Shown here: piece after piece, positions 1-8,246 of the stretch
Layout: each line of letters begins with the position of its first letter
How positions within the stretch are numbered: position 1 is the first letter of the stretch
Assembly: GCA_016342755.1 (NCBI GenBank)
Contig: JAEINS010000002.1
Coordinates: 1-64,000, forward strand
Source of the DNA: Melioribacteraceae bacterium
Lineage (GTDB): Bacteria > Bacteroidota > Ignavibacteria > Ignavibacteriales > Melioribacteraceae
Length of the DNA stretch: 64,000 nucleotides
Reading direction: 5' to 3'
Notes under the pieces: generated by a model
Seen by the model: only the letters and a program-made list of their open reading frames with translations
Database searches by the model: none
Told to the model about the DNA's origin: nothing
Program-made: the position numbers and the translations under genes

Positions 1-94
1 TAGATTTGAAGATCGGCTGATGCCGTTCTTATAAAATTACAAAATAACGTTTACACAAAATAATTTACAGTCTCGTATAAATAGGTTTTATCTG

Positions 95-124
95 GTTAAC
101 CAATGGATTATCCTATTGGTTAAC
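95..124. repeat. Inverted repeat downstream of the Ig-like lipoprotein gene
   Basis: Two perfect 10-base arms (GTTAACCAAT at 95-104 and ATTGGTTAAC at 115-124) flank a 10-base loop that is itself nearly palindromic (GGA-TTA-TCC). It lies just past the stop codon of the minus-strand lipoprotein gene, so it may end transcription, but no T-run follows it on the minus strand, so a classical terminator is not supported. Confidence 0.5.
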
Positions 125-131
125 TGTTATT

Positions 132-1802
132 TTAATTACTCAACTCAAAATTGATTTTACCAACCGGCCATCTTGCACGCAAATTCAATGTATCCGGATA
201 ATAAAAAAACCTTTCAGCTAATTCTGTATTTAATATATCGCCTTTATTTAATACATTATTAGAATCTTTATCATTAAATCCCCACAAAAAATATTTTCCC
301 GGTTTAATTCTTTTAAACTCAAATTTATTTTGAATTACTTTTTGAGTGTAGGATTCTTTCTTGTTTATTTCTTCAAGTAATAGAATAATATTTTTGCTGC
401 TGTCACTTACAGTTCCCGATGCGCCGCTAAAATCAAGACCGTCAATAGCGGTAAAATTATAAGTATAAACCGAGTCTTCAATGTTACCCAAAGCATCAGG
501 CATTTTATTCATATCTATTAAAACTTTAATCTCGGACTTTGCTTTAATTTTTTCTTTAAGTTTAATCTCAAACTTTGCATTATCCCATGGATAAACACTA
601 AATTCAAGTTTGTTATCCTTATCGTCAATAATACTAATAGCTTCATCAAGTTTCGAATTATCAAATCCATCAATATATTCAAAAGTTACTTTTGGATACA
701 GATTGTCAATCTGATTCTTTTCAAACTCAGTTGTAAATCTGCTAAGTTTTACCGGAACTGTATCGGCACTAGTATTAACCGCAAAAGAAATTGATTCTTT
801 TTTATTTGCATTTCCAAATCTGTCTTCAAAATTAGAAACAAATAAATGATAAACATTTTCCTCTTTTAAACTGTCTTTGAAAGCAAGAAATATTTCTTTC
901 GCTTTAGATTTTCCTTTGTATATGTACTCAACAGAATGGTTAATATTATTTGTTGAATCAACTATTTCAAAATTCCCGGATTTTAATTTCGAAGAATCAA
1001 CGGGTTCAGAAAACTCTAGCAATATATGGGCTCTATCAGTCATAGTTGCAGTCATTAAGTGTGGAACCAGTGTATCGGCTTTTGTTAATTGAAAATCAAT
1101 ATTTGTGTGAACAGAATCTTCTTCCGAAATTTTAACATCAGTAAAAGTAAAGCCATACATATCTTCATCAATATCAAACAAGTAATTCTTAAATCTGTCT
1201 TTTACGGCAAGAATGCGGTAATCAGATTCAGCCAGACCCATTAGTTTATAATTCCCATTCTCTCCTACCTGCGAAAGATAATTTGGTTTTACTTTTGAAG
1301 GATTAAATTTAGCAGTGTCCAGTTTATAAGCAAAGATAAATGTACCCTGCGGTTCTTTGTCATAAACCTTTCCGCCAATTATCCCATTATCTATTTTATT
1401 CCCGGTTGAAAACCGGAATGTAAATGATTGCGCCATATTATTGCCGTTATTTAAATCTTTTACATCAGTTCCAATTGTTACAACGTATGTTGTATTTTGC
1501 CTAAGCGAATCTCTTTCAAAAGAAACTTCCAAAGTTTTTCCAGACCAGTTATACTCAATATCGCCTGTAATTGCCGGCGAAATAAATATAGCTTCTTTAA
1601 CCGACCTCTTATCAACGTACTCAGAAAAGGTTAATTCAAAAAAGTTATCCGGGTAATTTATTGTTTTATCCGCAGGCAAGTATTCAACTATTTCCGGCGG
1701 TATTTTATCAATCTCACCTCCGCTGGGTGCTACCTGAATTGCACAATAATAGAATGTAAATCCTAGTAATATAAATATGATATTTCTGATCAAATTTTTC
1801 AT
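132..1802 (-). CDS. Ig-like domain lipoprotein
   Basis: Predicted envelope lipoprotein of 556 residues. The N-terminus is a lipoprotein signal peptide: a basic start, a hydrophobic stretch and a cysteine at residue 20 (TFYYC). Residues about 34-132 look like an SbsA-type bacterial Ig-like domain (PPEIVEYLPADKT opening, FRFSTG end), and further beta-rich segments follow. The C-terminal part (GKYFLWGFNDKDSNN) resembles the end of FCB Ig-like lipoproteins. The ATG overlaps the stop of the upstream mltG as ATGA, so the two are translationally coupled. A structural or surface role is inferred; no enzymatic motif is seen. Confidence 0.8.
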   Translation of the reverse strand: MKNLIRNIIFILLGFTFYYCAIQVAPSGGEIDKIPPEIVEYLPADKTINYPDNFFELTFSEYVDKRSVKEAIFISPAITGDIEYNWSGKTLEVSFERDSLRQNTTYVVTIGTDVKDLNNGNNMAQSFTFRFSTGNKIDNGIIGGKVYDKEPQGTFIFAYKLDTAKFNPSKVKPNYLSQVGENGNYKLMGLAESDYRILAVKDRFKNYLFDIDEDMYGFTFTDVKISEEDSVHTNIDFQLTKADTLVPHLMTATMTDRAHILLEFSEPVDSSKLKSGNFEIVDSTNNINHSVEYIYKGKSKAKEIFLAFKDSLKEENVYHLFVSNFEDRFGNANKKESISFAVNTSADTVPVKLSRFTTEFEKNQIDNLYPKVTFEYIDGFDNSKLDEAISIIDDKDNKLEFSVYPWDNAKFEIKLKEKIKAKSEIKVLIDMNKMPDALGNIEDSVYTYNFTAIDGLDFSGASGTVSDSSKNIILLLEEINKKESYTQKVIQNKFEFKRIKPGKYFLWGFNDKDSNNVLNKGDILNTELAERFFYYPDTLNLRARWPVGKINFELSN

Positions 1803-2851
1803 CTGTTAGCTCGTCGCCATACTCTGTAATTATTAACGTTCTTTAAATGCTGAGAATAATTTTTCGCAAAAATATGCCCGCCTTTTCCATCAGCCACAAA
1901 ATAATACAAGTTATGTTTTTCTGGATTAATAGAAGCCAGAATAGCTTCCTTGCTTGGGTTATTTATTGGACCGGGCGGCATTCCCGGGTATTTATAAGTA
2001 TTATAGGGAGAATCAATTTCTAAATCTTTATACAAAATCCTATTTCGTCTTTTACTTTTTCTTTTAAGATATTGTACTGTAGGATCTGCCTGCAGTTTCA
2101 TACCGCGCTTTAATCTGTTATAATAAACTCCGGCAATCGTTCCAAACTCATCAACAATATTCGATTCAGCTTCAACAATTGAAGCTATAGTAAGAATTTC
2201 ATGTTTTGAATATCCCATTTTTTTTATTTGAACAAGTACAGAATCTGTAAACAGCTTATTAGTCTCTGAAACAAGTTTTCTCATCACCTCTTCAACACTC
2301 GAGGTTTTAACAAAATCAAATGTTTCAGGTCGCATGTAACCTTCAAGATTACTGCAATTTAAACCAAGACTTTTTATAAATGATTTATTTTTACTTAACT
2401 CAATAAATCTGGCTGAATCTAAATCCATTTCTTTTCTAAAAATTTGAGCAAGCCTGAATTGCCAGATACCTTCCGGGATTGTAACCCTCACAGATTCTTC
2501 CGGAGTTCCTTTAAGAAACAGCTTCACAAGTTCAAAATAATTTAGACCGTTTGGGATTCTATATTTACCGGCTTTTATTTGGTGAGATGCATCGTAAAAA
2601 ACAGATGCAATACGCATATTAAATTTTGATGGAATTATTTCATCCTGATGTAAACGCTGAATTATCTGATTTAAATTTTCACCTTTTTTTATTTCAAAAA
2701 GAACCTGGTTGTTATTTGCATAATAGTTTGGTGAAAAAAATATGAACAGAAGAATTCCAAGAATAAACCCGCCAAAACCAGTAGAGATGTATATTATCGA
2801 TTTCTTTTGCAGATAATCATTTGTAATATCTATAAATTTTTTGATGGTCAC
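1799..2851 (-). CDS. mltG: Endolytic murein transglycosylase MltG
   Basis: Member of the MltG/YceG family, inner-membrane lytic transglycosylases that cut nascent glycan strands and terminate their growth. One membrane helix at about residues 18-42 is followed by a periplasmic domain. The family catalytic signature IASIVEAE, with its glutamate, lies near residue 225, and the conserved ADPTVQY and PGMPPGPINNP motifs follow. At 350 residues the length is normal. The start codon is GTG. The last codon overlaps the ATG of the lipoprotein gene downstream. Confidence 0.93.
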   Translation of the reverse strand: MTIKKFIDITNDYLQKKSIIYISTGFGGFILGILLFIFFSPNYYANNNQVLFEIKKGENLNQIIQRLHQDEIIPSKFNMRIASVFYDASHQIKAGKYRIPNGLNYFELVKLFLKGTPEESVRVTIPEGIWQFRLAQIFRKEMDLDSARFIELSKNKSFIKSLGLNCSNLEGYMRPETFDFVKTSSVEEVMRKLVSETNKLFTDSVLVQIKKMGYSKHEILTIASIVEAESNIVDEFGTIAGVYYNRLKRGMKLQADPTVQYLKRKSKRRNRILYKDLEIDSPYNTYKYPGMPPGPINNPSKEAILASINPEKHNLYYFVADGKGGHIFAKNYSQHLKNVNNYRVWRRANR

Positions 2852-2949
2852 TTATCGCCGTTACTAATTTGATATTCAATTTTTGAGAACACAAATATAG
2901 TAAAAATCATTTGGACTTTATAAAAAGTTTAAGGTGAAAATGATTTGAA

Positions 2950-3972
2950 TTATTTTGGTGACTTAAAAGTATCTGGTGGTAAACTTGGAAATGCGTTTGC
3001 GGAAAGATTAAATCTTTTCCCGTTTTCATATAATTTTAATCCTCTATAAGCAATCATAGCCGCATTATCACCGCAGTAAGAAATATCCGGTACTACAACT
3101 TTTTTATTAAATTTCTGTCCAATCTTTTCAATTGCGGTTCTTATCGCTTTATTTGCCGCAACTCCGCCTACTAAAGAAATAGATTTAACATTATTCTGTT
3201 TAACTGCCTTTTCAACCTTCTTCATCAATGCTCTAACCACAGCATCTTGAAAAGAAGCAGTTATATCTGGGAGATCTTCATCAGGAATAATACGCTCTTG
3301 TCCATAGTTTTGTTCAAGATATCTTAGTACCGATGTTTTTAATCCGCTGAACGAGAAATCATATTCCCCTTTTAATTGGGCAACCGGGAATATTATTTTT
3401 TTAGGATTTCCATTTTCTGCACTTGCTTGCAATTTTGGACCGCCCGGATAACCTAATCCAGCCATCTTTGCAACTTTATCAAATGCTTCGCCTGCCGCGT
3501 CATCAATAGTAGAACCCAGTTTAATAATCTCTAAATCATTTTTAACAATAAGTAAAAGAGTATGCCCGCCAGATACAACTAAACATAAATATGGAAACTC
3601 CGGCTTTTCCTCCATTAGAAATCCCGAAAAAATATGTCCTTCAATATGATTTACAGGAACTAAAGGTTTATCGATTGAATAAGCCAGGGATTTTCCAAAT
3701 GTTAATCCTACTAATACAGCACCAATAAGACCCGGACCCGCAGTGGCACAAACTAAATCAATATCACTAATTTTTAAGCCCGATTTTTTTAACGCGTCTT
3801 TTAAAAGTGGAACAACCATTTGCAGATGTGCTCTGCTAGAAAGTTCAGGTACAACACCACCATACTTAACATGAAAATCTTGCGAAGCAATTAAATTAGC
3901 CGTTAATTCACCATTGGAAATAACGGCCACTGACGTTTCGTCACACGAACTTTCTATACCAATTACATTCAT
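2950..3972 (-). CDS. tsaD: tRNA N6-adenosine threonylcarbamoyltransferase TsaD
   Basis: TsaD (Gcp/YgjD/Kae1) transfers the threonylcarbamoyl group from TC-AMP to A37 of ANN-decoding tRNAs, working with TsaB, TsaE and TsaC. The protein is 340 residues, the usual size. It opens with the ASKHA signature GIESSCDETSVAV, carries the metal-binding HxxxH as H109 and H113 (NHIEGH), and has the later VGGVAANKAIR and CGDNAAMIA motifs. The ATG directly abuts the TAA of the upstream proline dehydrogenase gene, indicating one transcript. Confidence 0.97.
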   Translation of the reverse strand: MNVIGIESSCDETSVAVISNGELTANLIASQDFHVKYGGVVPELSSRAHLQMVVPLLKDALKKSGLKISDIDLVCATAGPGLIGAVLVGLTFGKSLAYSIDKPLVPVNHIEGHIFSGFLMEEKPEFPYLCLVVSGGHTLLLIVKNDLEIIKLGSTIDDAAGEAFDKVAKMAGLGYPGGPKLQASAENGNPKKIIFPVAQLKGEYDFSFSGLKTSVLRYLEQNYGQERIIPDEDLPDITASFQDAVVRALMKKVEKAVKQNNVKSISLVGGVAANKAIRTAIEKIGQKFNKKVVVPDISYCGDNAAMIAYRGLKLYENGKRFNLSANAFPSLPPDTFKSPK

Positions 3973-4872
3973 TTAACTCTTTATAAAAATACTCTTTGTA
4001 ATATACCATGCCATATTAGGATTTTCCTGAAGTCTTCTCATGGAATACGCGTACCAATGTTCTCCAAAAGGCACATATACTCGTATTTTATATCCGTCGG
4101 CATTTATTTTATCCCGTAAAATTTCTTTAACTCCATAAAGCATTTGGAATTCAAATTTATCTTTTGGAATATTTTTTTCTTTAATTAACTTGTAAGATTC
4201 TTCCACTAAATAATCATCATGAGTTGCTATACCAACATAATTCCCATCATCAAACATTCTGGTAAGAATCTTCATATAGTTATCCCGAACCTCTTGTTTC
4301 TCTTTAAAAGCCAGTTTTTCGGGTTCAATATAAATACCTTTACATAATCTGTAATGCGCTCCATTTTTATTTAATGCAACAACATCATCATAAGTTCTTC
4401 TTAAATAAGCCTGAACAACTATTCCAACATTATCAAACTCATTTTTTAGTCTGTTAAAAACTTCAATAGTAATATCTGTATATGGAGTATCTTCCATATC
4501 AATTCTAACAAAGTTGTTTAACTCTTTTGCTCTTTTAATAATTTCTTTCAATTGCTCGTAACAGAATTCAGAATCTAAACCTAATCCTAATTGCGTAGGT
4601 TTAATTGATACATTTGAATTAAGCTTGTTTTCTTCAATTGCTTCTAAAACTTCAAGGATTTCATTTTTTGCGGTAATTGCTTCTTCTTTTGTGGAAATAG
4701 ATTCACCAAGAACATCCATTGTTGCAACAATATTTTTACTATTTAATTCTTTAGTCGCGTTAACAGCCTGGTCAAGAGTGTTGCCTGCAACATATTTTTT
4801 AGCAAAAATGTACACAATAGATTTTGGTAATAATTTTACAAATCCAACTATAAAGTTGTTTAACGGATTCAA
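3973..4872 (-). CDS. Proline dehydrogenase family protein
   Basis: Monofunctional PRODH-type TIM barrel of 299 residues, expected to oxidise proline to pyrroline-5-carboxylate with FAD and pass electrons to the quinone pool. Visible hallmarks are an alternating strand/helix pattern, IDMEDTPYTD, the R-rich YRLCKGIY segment and, near the C-terminus, MRRLQENPNMAW, which matches the substrate-binding YxxRRLxEN signature of PutA/PRODH. No P5C dehydrogenase gene is present in the window, so the second step must be encoded elsewhere. A sodium:proline symporter remnant lies at 47.2-47.5 kb, but any functional link is speculation. Confidence 0.9.
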   Translation of the reverse strand: MNPLNNFIVGFVKLLPKSIVYIFAKKYVAGNTLDQAVNATKELNSKNIVATMDVLGESISTKEEAITAKNEILEVLEAIEENKLNSNVSIKPTQLGLGLDSEFCYEQLKEIIKRAKELNNFVRIDMEDTPYTDITIEVFNRLKNEFDNVGIVVQAYLRRTYDDVVALNKNGAHYRLCKGIYIEPEKLAFKEKQEVRDNYMKILTRMFDDGNYVGIATHDDYLVEESYKLIKEKNIPKDKFEFQMLYGVKEILRDKINADGYKIRVYVPFGEHWYAYSMRRLQENPNMAWYITKSIFIKS

Positions 4873-5003
4873 AAATCACCTCATTTTAATAATCAACAAT
4901 AAATCAATTAGAAAGTCGTTGGCAAATTTAATTTAAGTGGACATAAAGGTCAAATTGAAAAAAATTAACTTTTGCGAAGTCTAATTTTTTTAGGTATGCT
5001 ATC

Positions 5004-5618
5004 CTAATCCCCTTTAAAAGAAAGTGTTTTTAGAAGATTAATGATAAATTCAGATTTCTGTTTTAGCTCTTCTAAAGTACCGTTATTTATAATAGTAAAA
5101 TCGGAATTTCGTTTTTTCTCTTCTTCAGATATTTGATTATCCATTCGTCTGAGAATTTCTTCCTCAGAAATATTATCTCTTTCCATTACACGCTTAATTC
5201 TGGTTTCTTCGTCGGCAGAGACAACAATAACATAATCAAACATATCTTCACGGTTAGCTTCAAATATTAAAGCTGATTCACAAAAAGCTACTCCCGTTTT
5301 TTCATTTTCAGCATCCAATAAACTCATCATTTTTTTTATTGTAACCGGATGAACAATTGAATTTATCTTTTTAACATTTCCCGAATCTATAAAAACTTTT
5401 TCAGCAAGATATTCTATATTTAATCCTTCATCATTGTATGAGTCAATTCCAAAAAATGATATTATCTTGTTTTTAACAGATTCATCTTCAACCAGAATAT
5501 TCTTGGCAACTTCATCGGCTTTAATAACATTATAACCGGCTTCTTCAATCATTTTTGAAAACACAGTTTTACCTGAACCAATTCCGCCTGTTATTGCAAC
5601 TTTTAATTTATTGTTCAT
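5004..5618 (-). CDS. coaE: Dephospho-CoA kinase
   Basis: CoaE phosphorylates the 3'-hydroxyl of dephospho-CoA, the last step of coenzyme A synthesis. The 204-residue protein has a perfect P-loop at residues 11-18 (GGIGSGKT), the ADEVAKNIL segment that contacts substrate, the VHPVTIKKM motif, and a lid region rich in arginine (RIKRVMERD). Length and motif order are typical. It stands alone between proline dehydrogenase and rny, with about 180 bp of hairpin-rich sequence upstream. Confidence 0.95.
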   Translation of the reverse strand: MNNKLKVAITGGIGSGKTVFSKMIEEAGYNVIKADEVAKNILVEDESVKNKIISFFGIDSYNDEGLNIEYLAEKVFIDSGNVKKINSIVHPVTIKKMMSLLDAENEKTGVAFCESALIFEANREDMFDYVIVVSADEETRIKRVMERDNISEEEILRRMDNQISEEEKKRNSDFTIINNGTLEELKQKSEFIINLLKTLSFKGD

Positions 5619-5670
5619 AATTTATCTCTTGTATAAAACATGCAACAAAGATCTCTATGGGCTAAACTTT

Positions 5671-5725
5671 CGGAAATGACAAAAGGCTGTCATTTAAAAT
5701 CTCAGCATTACACGGTGAGAAATCT
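5671..5725. repeat. Hairpin-rich intergenic repeat, possibly related to the 19.4 kb element
   Basis: The coaE-rny spacer carries AAATGACA (5674-5681) facing TGTCATTT (5688-5695), then AAATCTCA and GTGAGAAATCT. The same words (TGTCATTT, AAATCT, AGATTTCTCAC) make up the palindromic element at 19364-19432, although their order differs here. It looks like a decayed or rearranged relative of a dispersed palindromic repeat; a chance match of short words is not excluded. Confidence 0.4.
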
Positions 5726-5744
5726 GGTTACATAAATTAAATGA

Positions 5745-5775
5745 TATAAAAAAACCCATCCAATTGGATGGGTTT
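5745..5775 (-). terminator. Rho-independent terminator of rny
   Basis: A 24-base perfect palindrome (AAACCCATCCAA/TTGGATGGGTTT at 5752-5775) lies 25 bases past the rny stop codon and is followed on the minus strand by a run of T. This is a strong intrinsic terminator for the rny transcript. Confidence 0.9.
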
Positions 5776-5799
5776 AAAGATAACATTTTCTAATTAAAT

Positions 5800-7374
5800 T
5801 TATTTAGCGTAAGATATTTTTCTTACTTCTCTAATTACCATTACTTTTACCTGACCAGGATATTCCATTTCTTCCTGAATCTTTTTAGAAATGTCATGCG
5901 CAAGCTGATCGGATAAATTATCATCAATTTTATCAGGTTCAACAACAACACGAATTTCACGTCCAGCCTGTATAGCATAAGTTTTAGAAACACCTTCAAA
6001 AGACTGAGCAACACTTTCAAGATTTTCTAATCTCTTAACATAGCTTTCTAACGGCTCTCTTCTGGCTCCGGGTCTTGCACCGCTTATTGCATCGGCTGCC
6101 TGCACTAATGCTGATATTGGATGTTCCATTTCAATATCTTCATGATGACTACCAATAGCATTTGCAACAATTGGATGAACTTTACATTTTTTAGCTAATT
6201 CATAACCAACTAAAGCATGTGGTCCTTCAATACTCTTATCAACTGTTTTACCTAAATCATGATAAAGTCCGGCTTTCTTAGCTATACTTACATCAAAACC
6301 AAGTTCACCAGCCATTATACCAGTTAAATAAGCAACTTCAATACTATGCTGAAGAAGATTTTGACCATAACTTGAACGATACTTCATTCTTCCAAGATGT
6401 TTTACAATTTCGGGATGTACACCATGAATACCAAGTTGTATTAATGTGTTTTCACCTACATGCATTATTTCTTCTTCAATTTCTTCTGTTACTTTCTTTA
6501 CAACTTCTTCAATTCTTGCCGGATGAATCCTTCCGTCAGAGATTAAACGTTCTAAAGAAATTCTTGCAACTTCTCTTCTAAACTGATCGAAAGATGAAAG
6601 GATTACTGCTTCCGGAGTATCATCAACTATCACGTCAACACCTGTAGCAGATTCAAAAGAACGAATGTTTCTTCCTTCTCTACCAATAATTCTTCCTTTC
6701 ATTTCATCATTCTGAATTTGAACAACTGAAACAGTCGACTCAACTGAATGATCTACAGCAGTTTTTTGTATGGCTTGTACAACTATTTTCTGGGCATCTT
6801 TCTTCGCTTCACTTTTTGCCTTTTCGCGAAGTTCTCTAATACCCTGGGCAGCTTCAGCCTGAGCCTGATTTGTCATGTTTTCCATAAGCATCTTCTTAGC
6901 ATCATCAGCCGTTAAACCAGCTGTTTTTTCTAAGCGGATATTTTGCTCATGAATCATAATATCCAGATTTTCATGTTTTTGAGTTAAAGACTGATTCTTT
7001 GAAACCAATTCTTTCTCAATTTTTTGAATATCTTTTTCTTTCTGTGCTATTAATTCATGTTTCTTTTCCAGACCTTCTTCACGAGCAGCAATCTGCTTCT
7101 CGGTGTGTAGTTGTTTTTGTTTTTTCTTGTTTGCATCAGCATCAAATTCTTGCTTTTTCTTATACCATTCGTCTTTAACTTCTAATAACTTTTCACGCTT
7201 AATATTTTTAGCTTCTTTTTCAGCATCTTCAACAATTCTTTTAGCTTTTTCTTCAGAGTTTATAATACTATTACTACCAATCTTAGAATTTATAAACCAC
7301 CCTAAATAAAACGCTAAGGCTAACAAAACAACAACTACTGGAATTAAAACTAGCGGATTCAGTATCATTTCCAT
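5800..7374 (-). CDS. rny: Ribonuclease Y
   Basis: Membrane-anchored endoribonuclease that initiates mRNA turnover. Order of parts: one transmembrane helix (about residues 4-25), a long charged coiled coil (about 30-190), a KH RNA-binding domain (MKGRIIGREGRNIRSFE region), an HD domain with the metal-binding HD pair in GLYHDLGKTVD, and a C-terminal domain. I place the start at the ATG at 7374 (524 residues): it has GGAGG five bases upstream, whereas the in-frame TTG at 7386 overlaps that Shine-Dalgarno site. The gene follows zapA and the 6S RNA gene. Confidence 0.96.
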   Translation of the reverse strand: MEMILNPLVLIPVVVVLLALAFYLGWFINSKIGSNSIINSEEKAKRIVEDAEKEAKNIKREKLLEVKDEWYKKKQEFDADANKKKQKQLHTEKQIAAREEGLEKKHELIAQKEKDIQKIEKELVSKNQSLTQKHENLDIMIHEQNIRLEKTAGLTADDAKKMLMENMTNQAQAEAAQGIRELREKAKSEAKKDAQKIVVQAIQKTAVDHSVESTVSVVQIQNDEMKGRIIGREGRNIRSFESATGVDVIVDDTPEAVILSSFDQFRREVARISLERLISDGRIHPARIEEVVKKVTEEIEEEIMHVGENTLIQLGIHGVHPEIVKHLGRMKYRSSYGQNLLQHSIEVAYLTGIMAGELGFDVSIAKKAGLYHDLGKTVDKSIEGPHALVGYELAKKCKVHPIVANAIGSHHEDIEMEHPISALVQAADAISGARPGARREPLESYVKRLENLESVAQSFEGVSKTYAIQAGREIRVVVEPDKIDDNLSDQLAHDISKKIQEEMEYPGQVKVMVIREVRKISYAK

Positions 7375-7404
7375 TTTTTCCTCCAAATGTAGCCGGTTAA
7401 ATAA

Positions 7405-7600
7405 GGTCCGCGCATGTCAGCTCAATAGACGAAAGAACTCGTCTATATTCACGGTGGGAAATCTCCAGCTGCTTTTTACTTCCACCGGGTACCCTAAAGT
7501 ACACTCCTGCAAGCAGGATGAGGCCTGTAATACACAACATGAGTAGATAACCCTAATGTAAGTTGTTAGTTCTTTTATGTTAGAACTGACAGCGCGGGTA
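7405..7600 (-). ncRNA. ssrS: 6S RNA (RNA polymerase-regulating)
   Basis: The gap between zapA and rny folds as a 6S-like rod. Its ends pair in a closing stem (CCGCGCATGTCAG at 7408-7420 against CTGACAGCGCGGG at 7586-7598, one bulge). Inside are side hairpins, for example TAGACGA/TCGTCTA around 7426-7445 and AGTTC/GAACT near 7569-7586, and a terminal GC-rich stem around GCAAGCAGG. At about 196 nt the size is right, and 6S genes often sit beside zapA. 6S RNA mimics an open promoter and traps sigma-70-type RNA polymerase in stationary phase. Exact ends are approximate. Confidence 0.85.
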
Positions 7601-7622
7601 TAATTTTTATAGGGAAATAAAA

Positions 7623-7904
7623 CTAAGTAGACTCGTTCAAAAGAAGTTTAATTTTTTTGATTTTATCTATTGATTGAATACTGAATTCTCTAAAATTATT
7701 TTTTTCCAAAAATAAATCATATGCAATATTTAACGCAGCTATTACAGCTATTGTTTCAGTTGACTGATCTTTCAAATCATCACGTGTTTCGTTCATAACT
7801 TCGTTTACATATTTAGCTAATTCGGTAGCAATCTCCTGATTTTCTACTAATAGAGAGTATTCTTTATCAAAAATATTAATTTTAAGCTTCTTTTTTTCAG
7901 TCAT
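7623..7904 (-). CDS. zapA: Cell division protein ZapA
   Basis: Small (93 residues) FtsZ-ring-associated protein. The N-terminus (KKKLKINIFDKEYSLLV) is the beta-strand start of ZapA domains, followed by a helix (ATELAKYVNEVMNET) and the conserved alanine-rich AVIAALNIAYDLF helix. ZapA bundles FtsZ filaments. It is followed directly by 6S RNA, the same pairing seen in other bacteria, and preceded by a coiled-coil gene that may be a partner. Confidence 0.9.
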   Translation of the reverse strand: MTEKKKLKINIFDKEYSLLVENQEIATELAKYVNEVMNETRDDLKDQSTETIAVIAALNIAYDLFLEKNNFREFSIQSIDKIKKIKLLLNEST

Positions 7905-7937
7905 GTTAGAATTTAATCCACTATACTAACAAAATGT

Positions 7938-8246
7938 TTAAGATCGAAGATGGTAATCAATATTACTAATCAAACCATCTATTACCTTAATAATTTTCTC
8001 TTTATCATCGCCTTTAAAAGAATTAACTAATCCTTCTTTTTGTAACTCCAACTCATTAAGGCGCTCTTCAAGTTCTTCATTCTTTAACCTAAGGACTTCA
8101 TTTTCATCCTTAAGTGTATTTAATTTATTAAATAGCTCATGGTTCTTTTCAGTCACTTCTAAATTTTTATGAATAAAAACATTCACCAGCTTTTCCAGCG
8201 AATTTAACTCATTCATAAAAAAATCATATTTAGAACCGTCGCTCAC
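7938..8246 (-). CDS. Small coiled-coil protein between pheT and zapA, possibly ZapB-like
   Basis: A 102-residue protein that is mostly one long heptad-bearing coiled coil (about residues 10-75: LFNKLNTLKDENEVLRLKNEELEERL), with a short C-terminal helix (IIKVIDGLISNIDYHL). The start codon is GTG and follows the pheT TAA without a gap (TAAGTG), so it is translationally coupled to pheT. The size, the coiled coil and the position just before zapA suggest a ZapB-like division-ring partner of ZapA. That function is inferred from context only. Confidence 0.75.
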   Translation of the reverse strand: MSDGSKYDFFMNELNSLEKLVNVFIHKNLEVTEKNHELFNKLNTLKDENEVLRLKNEELEERLNELELQKEGLVNSFKGDDKEKIIKVIDGLISNIDYHLRS

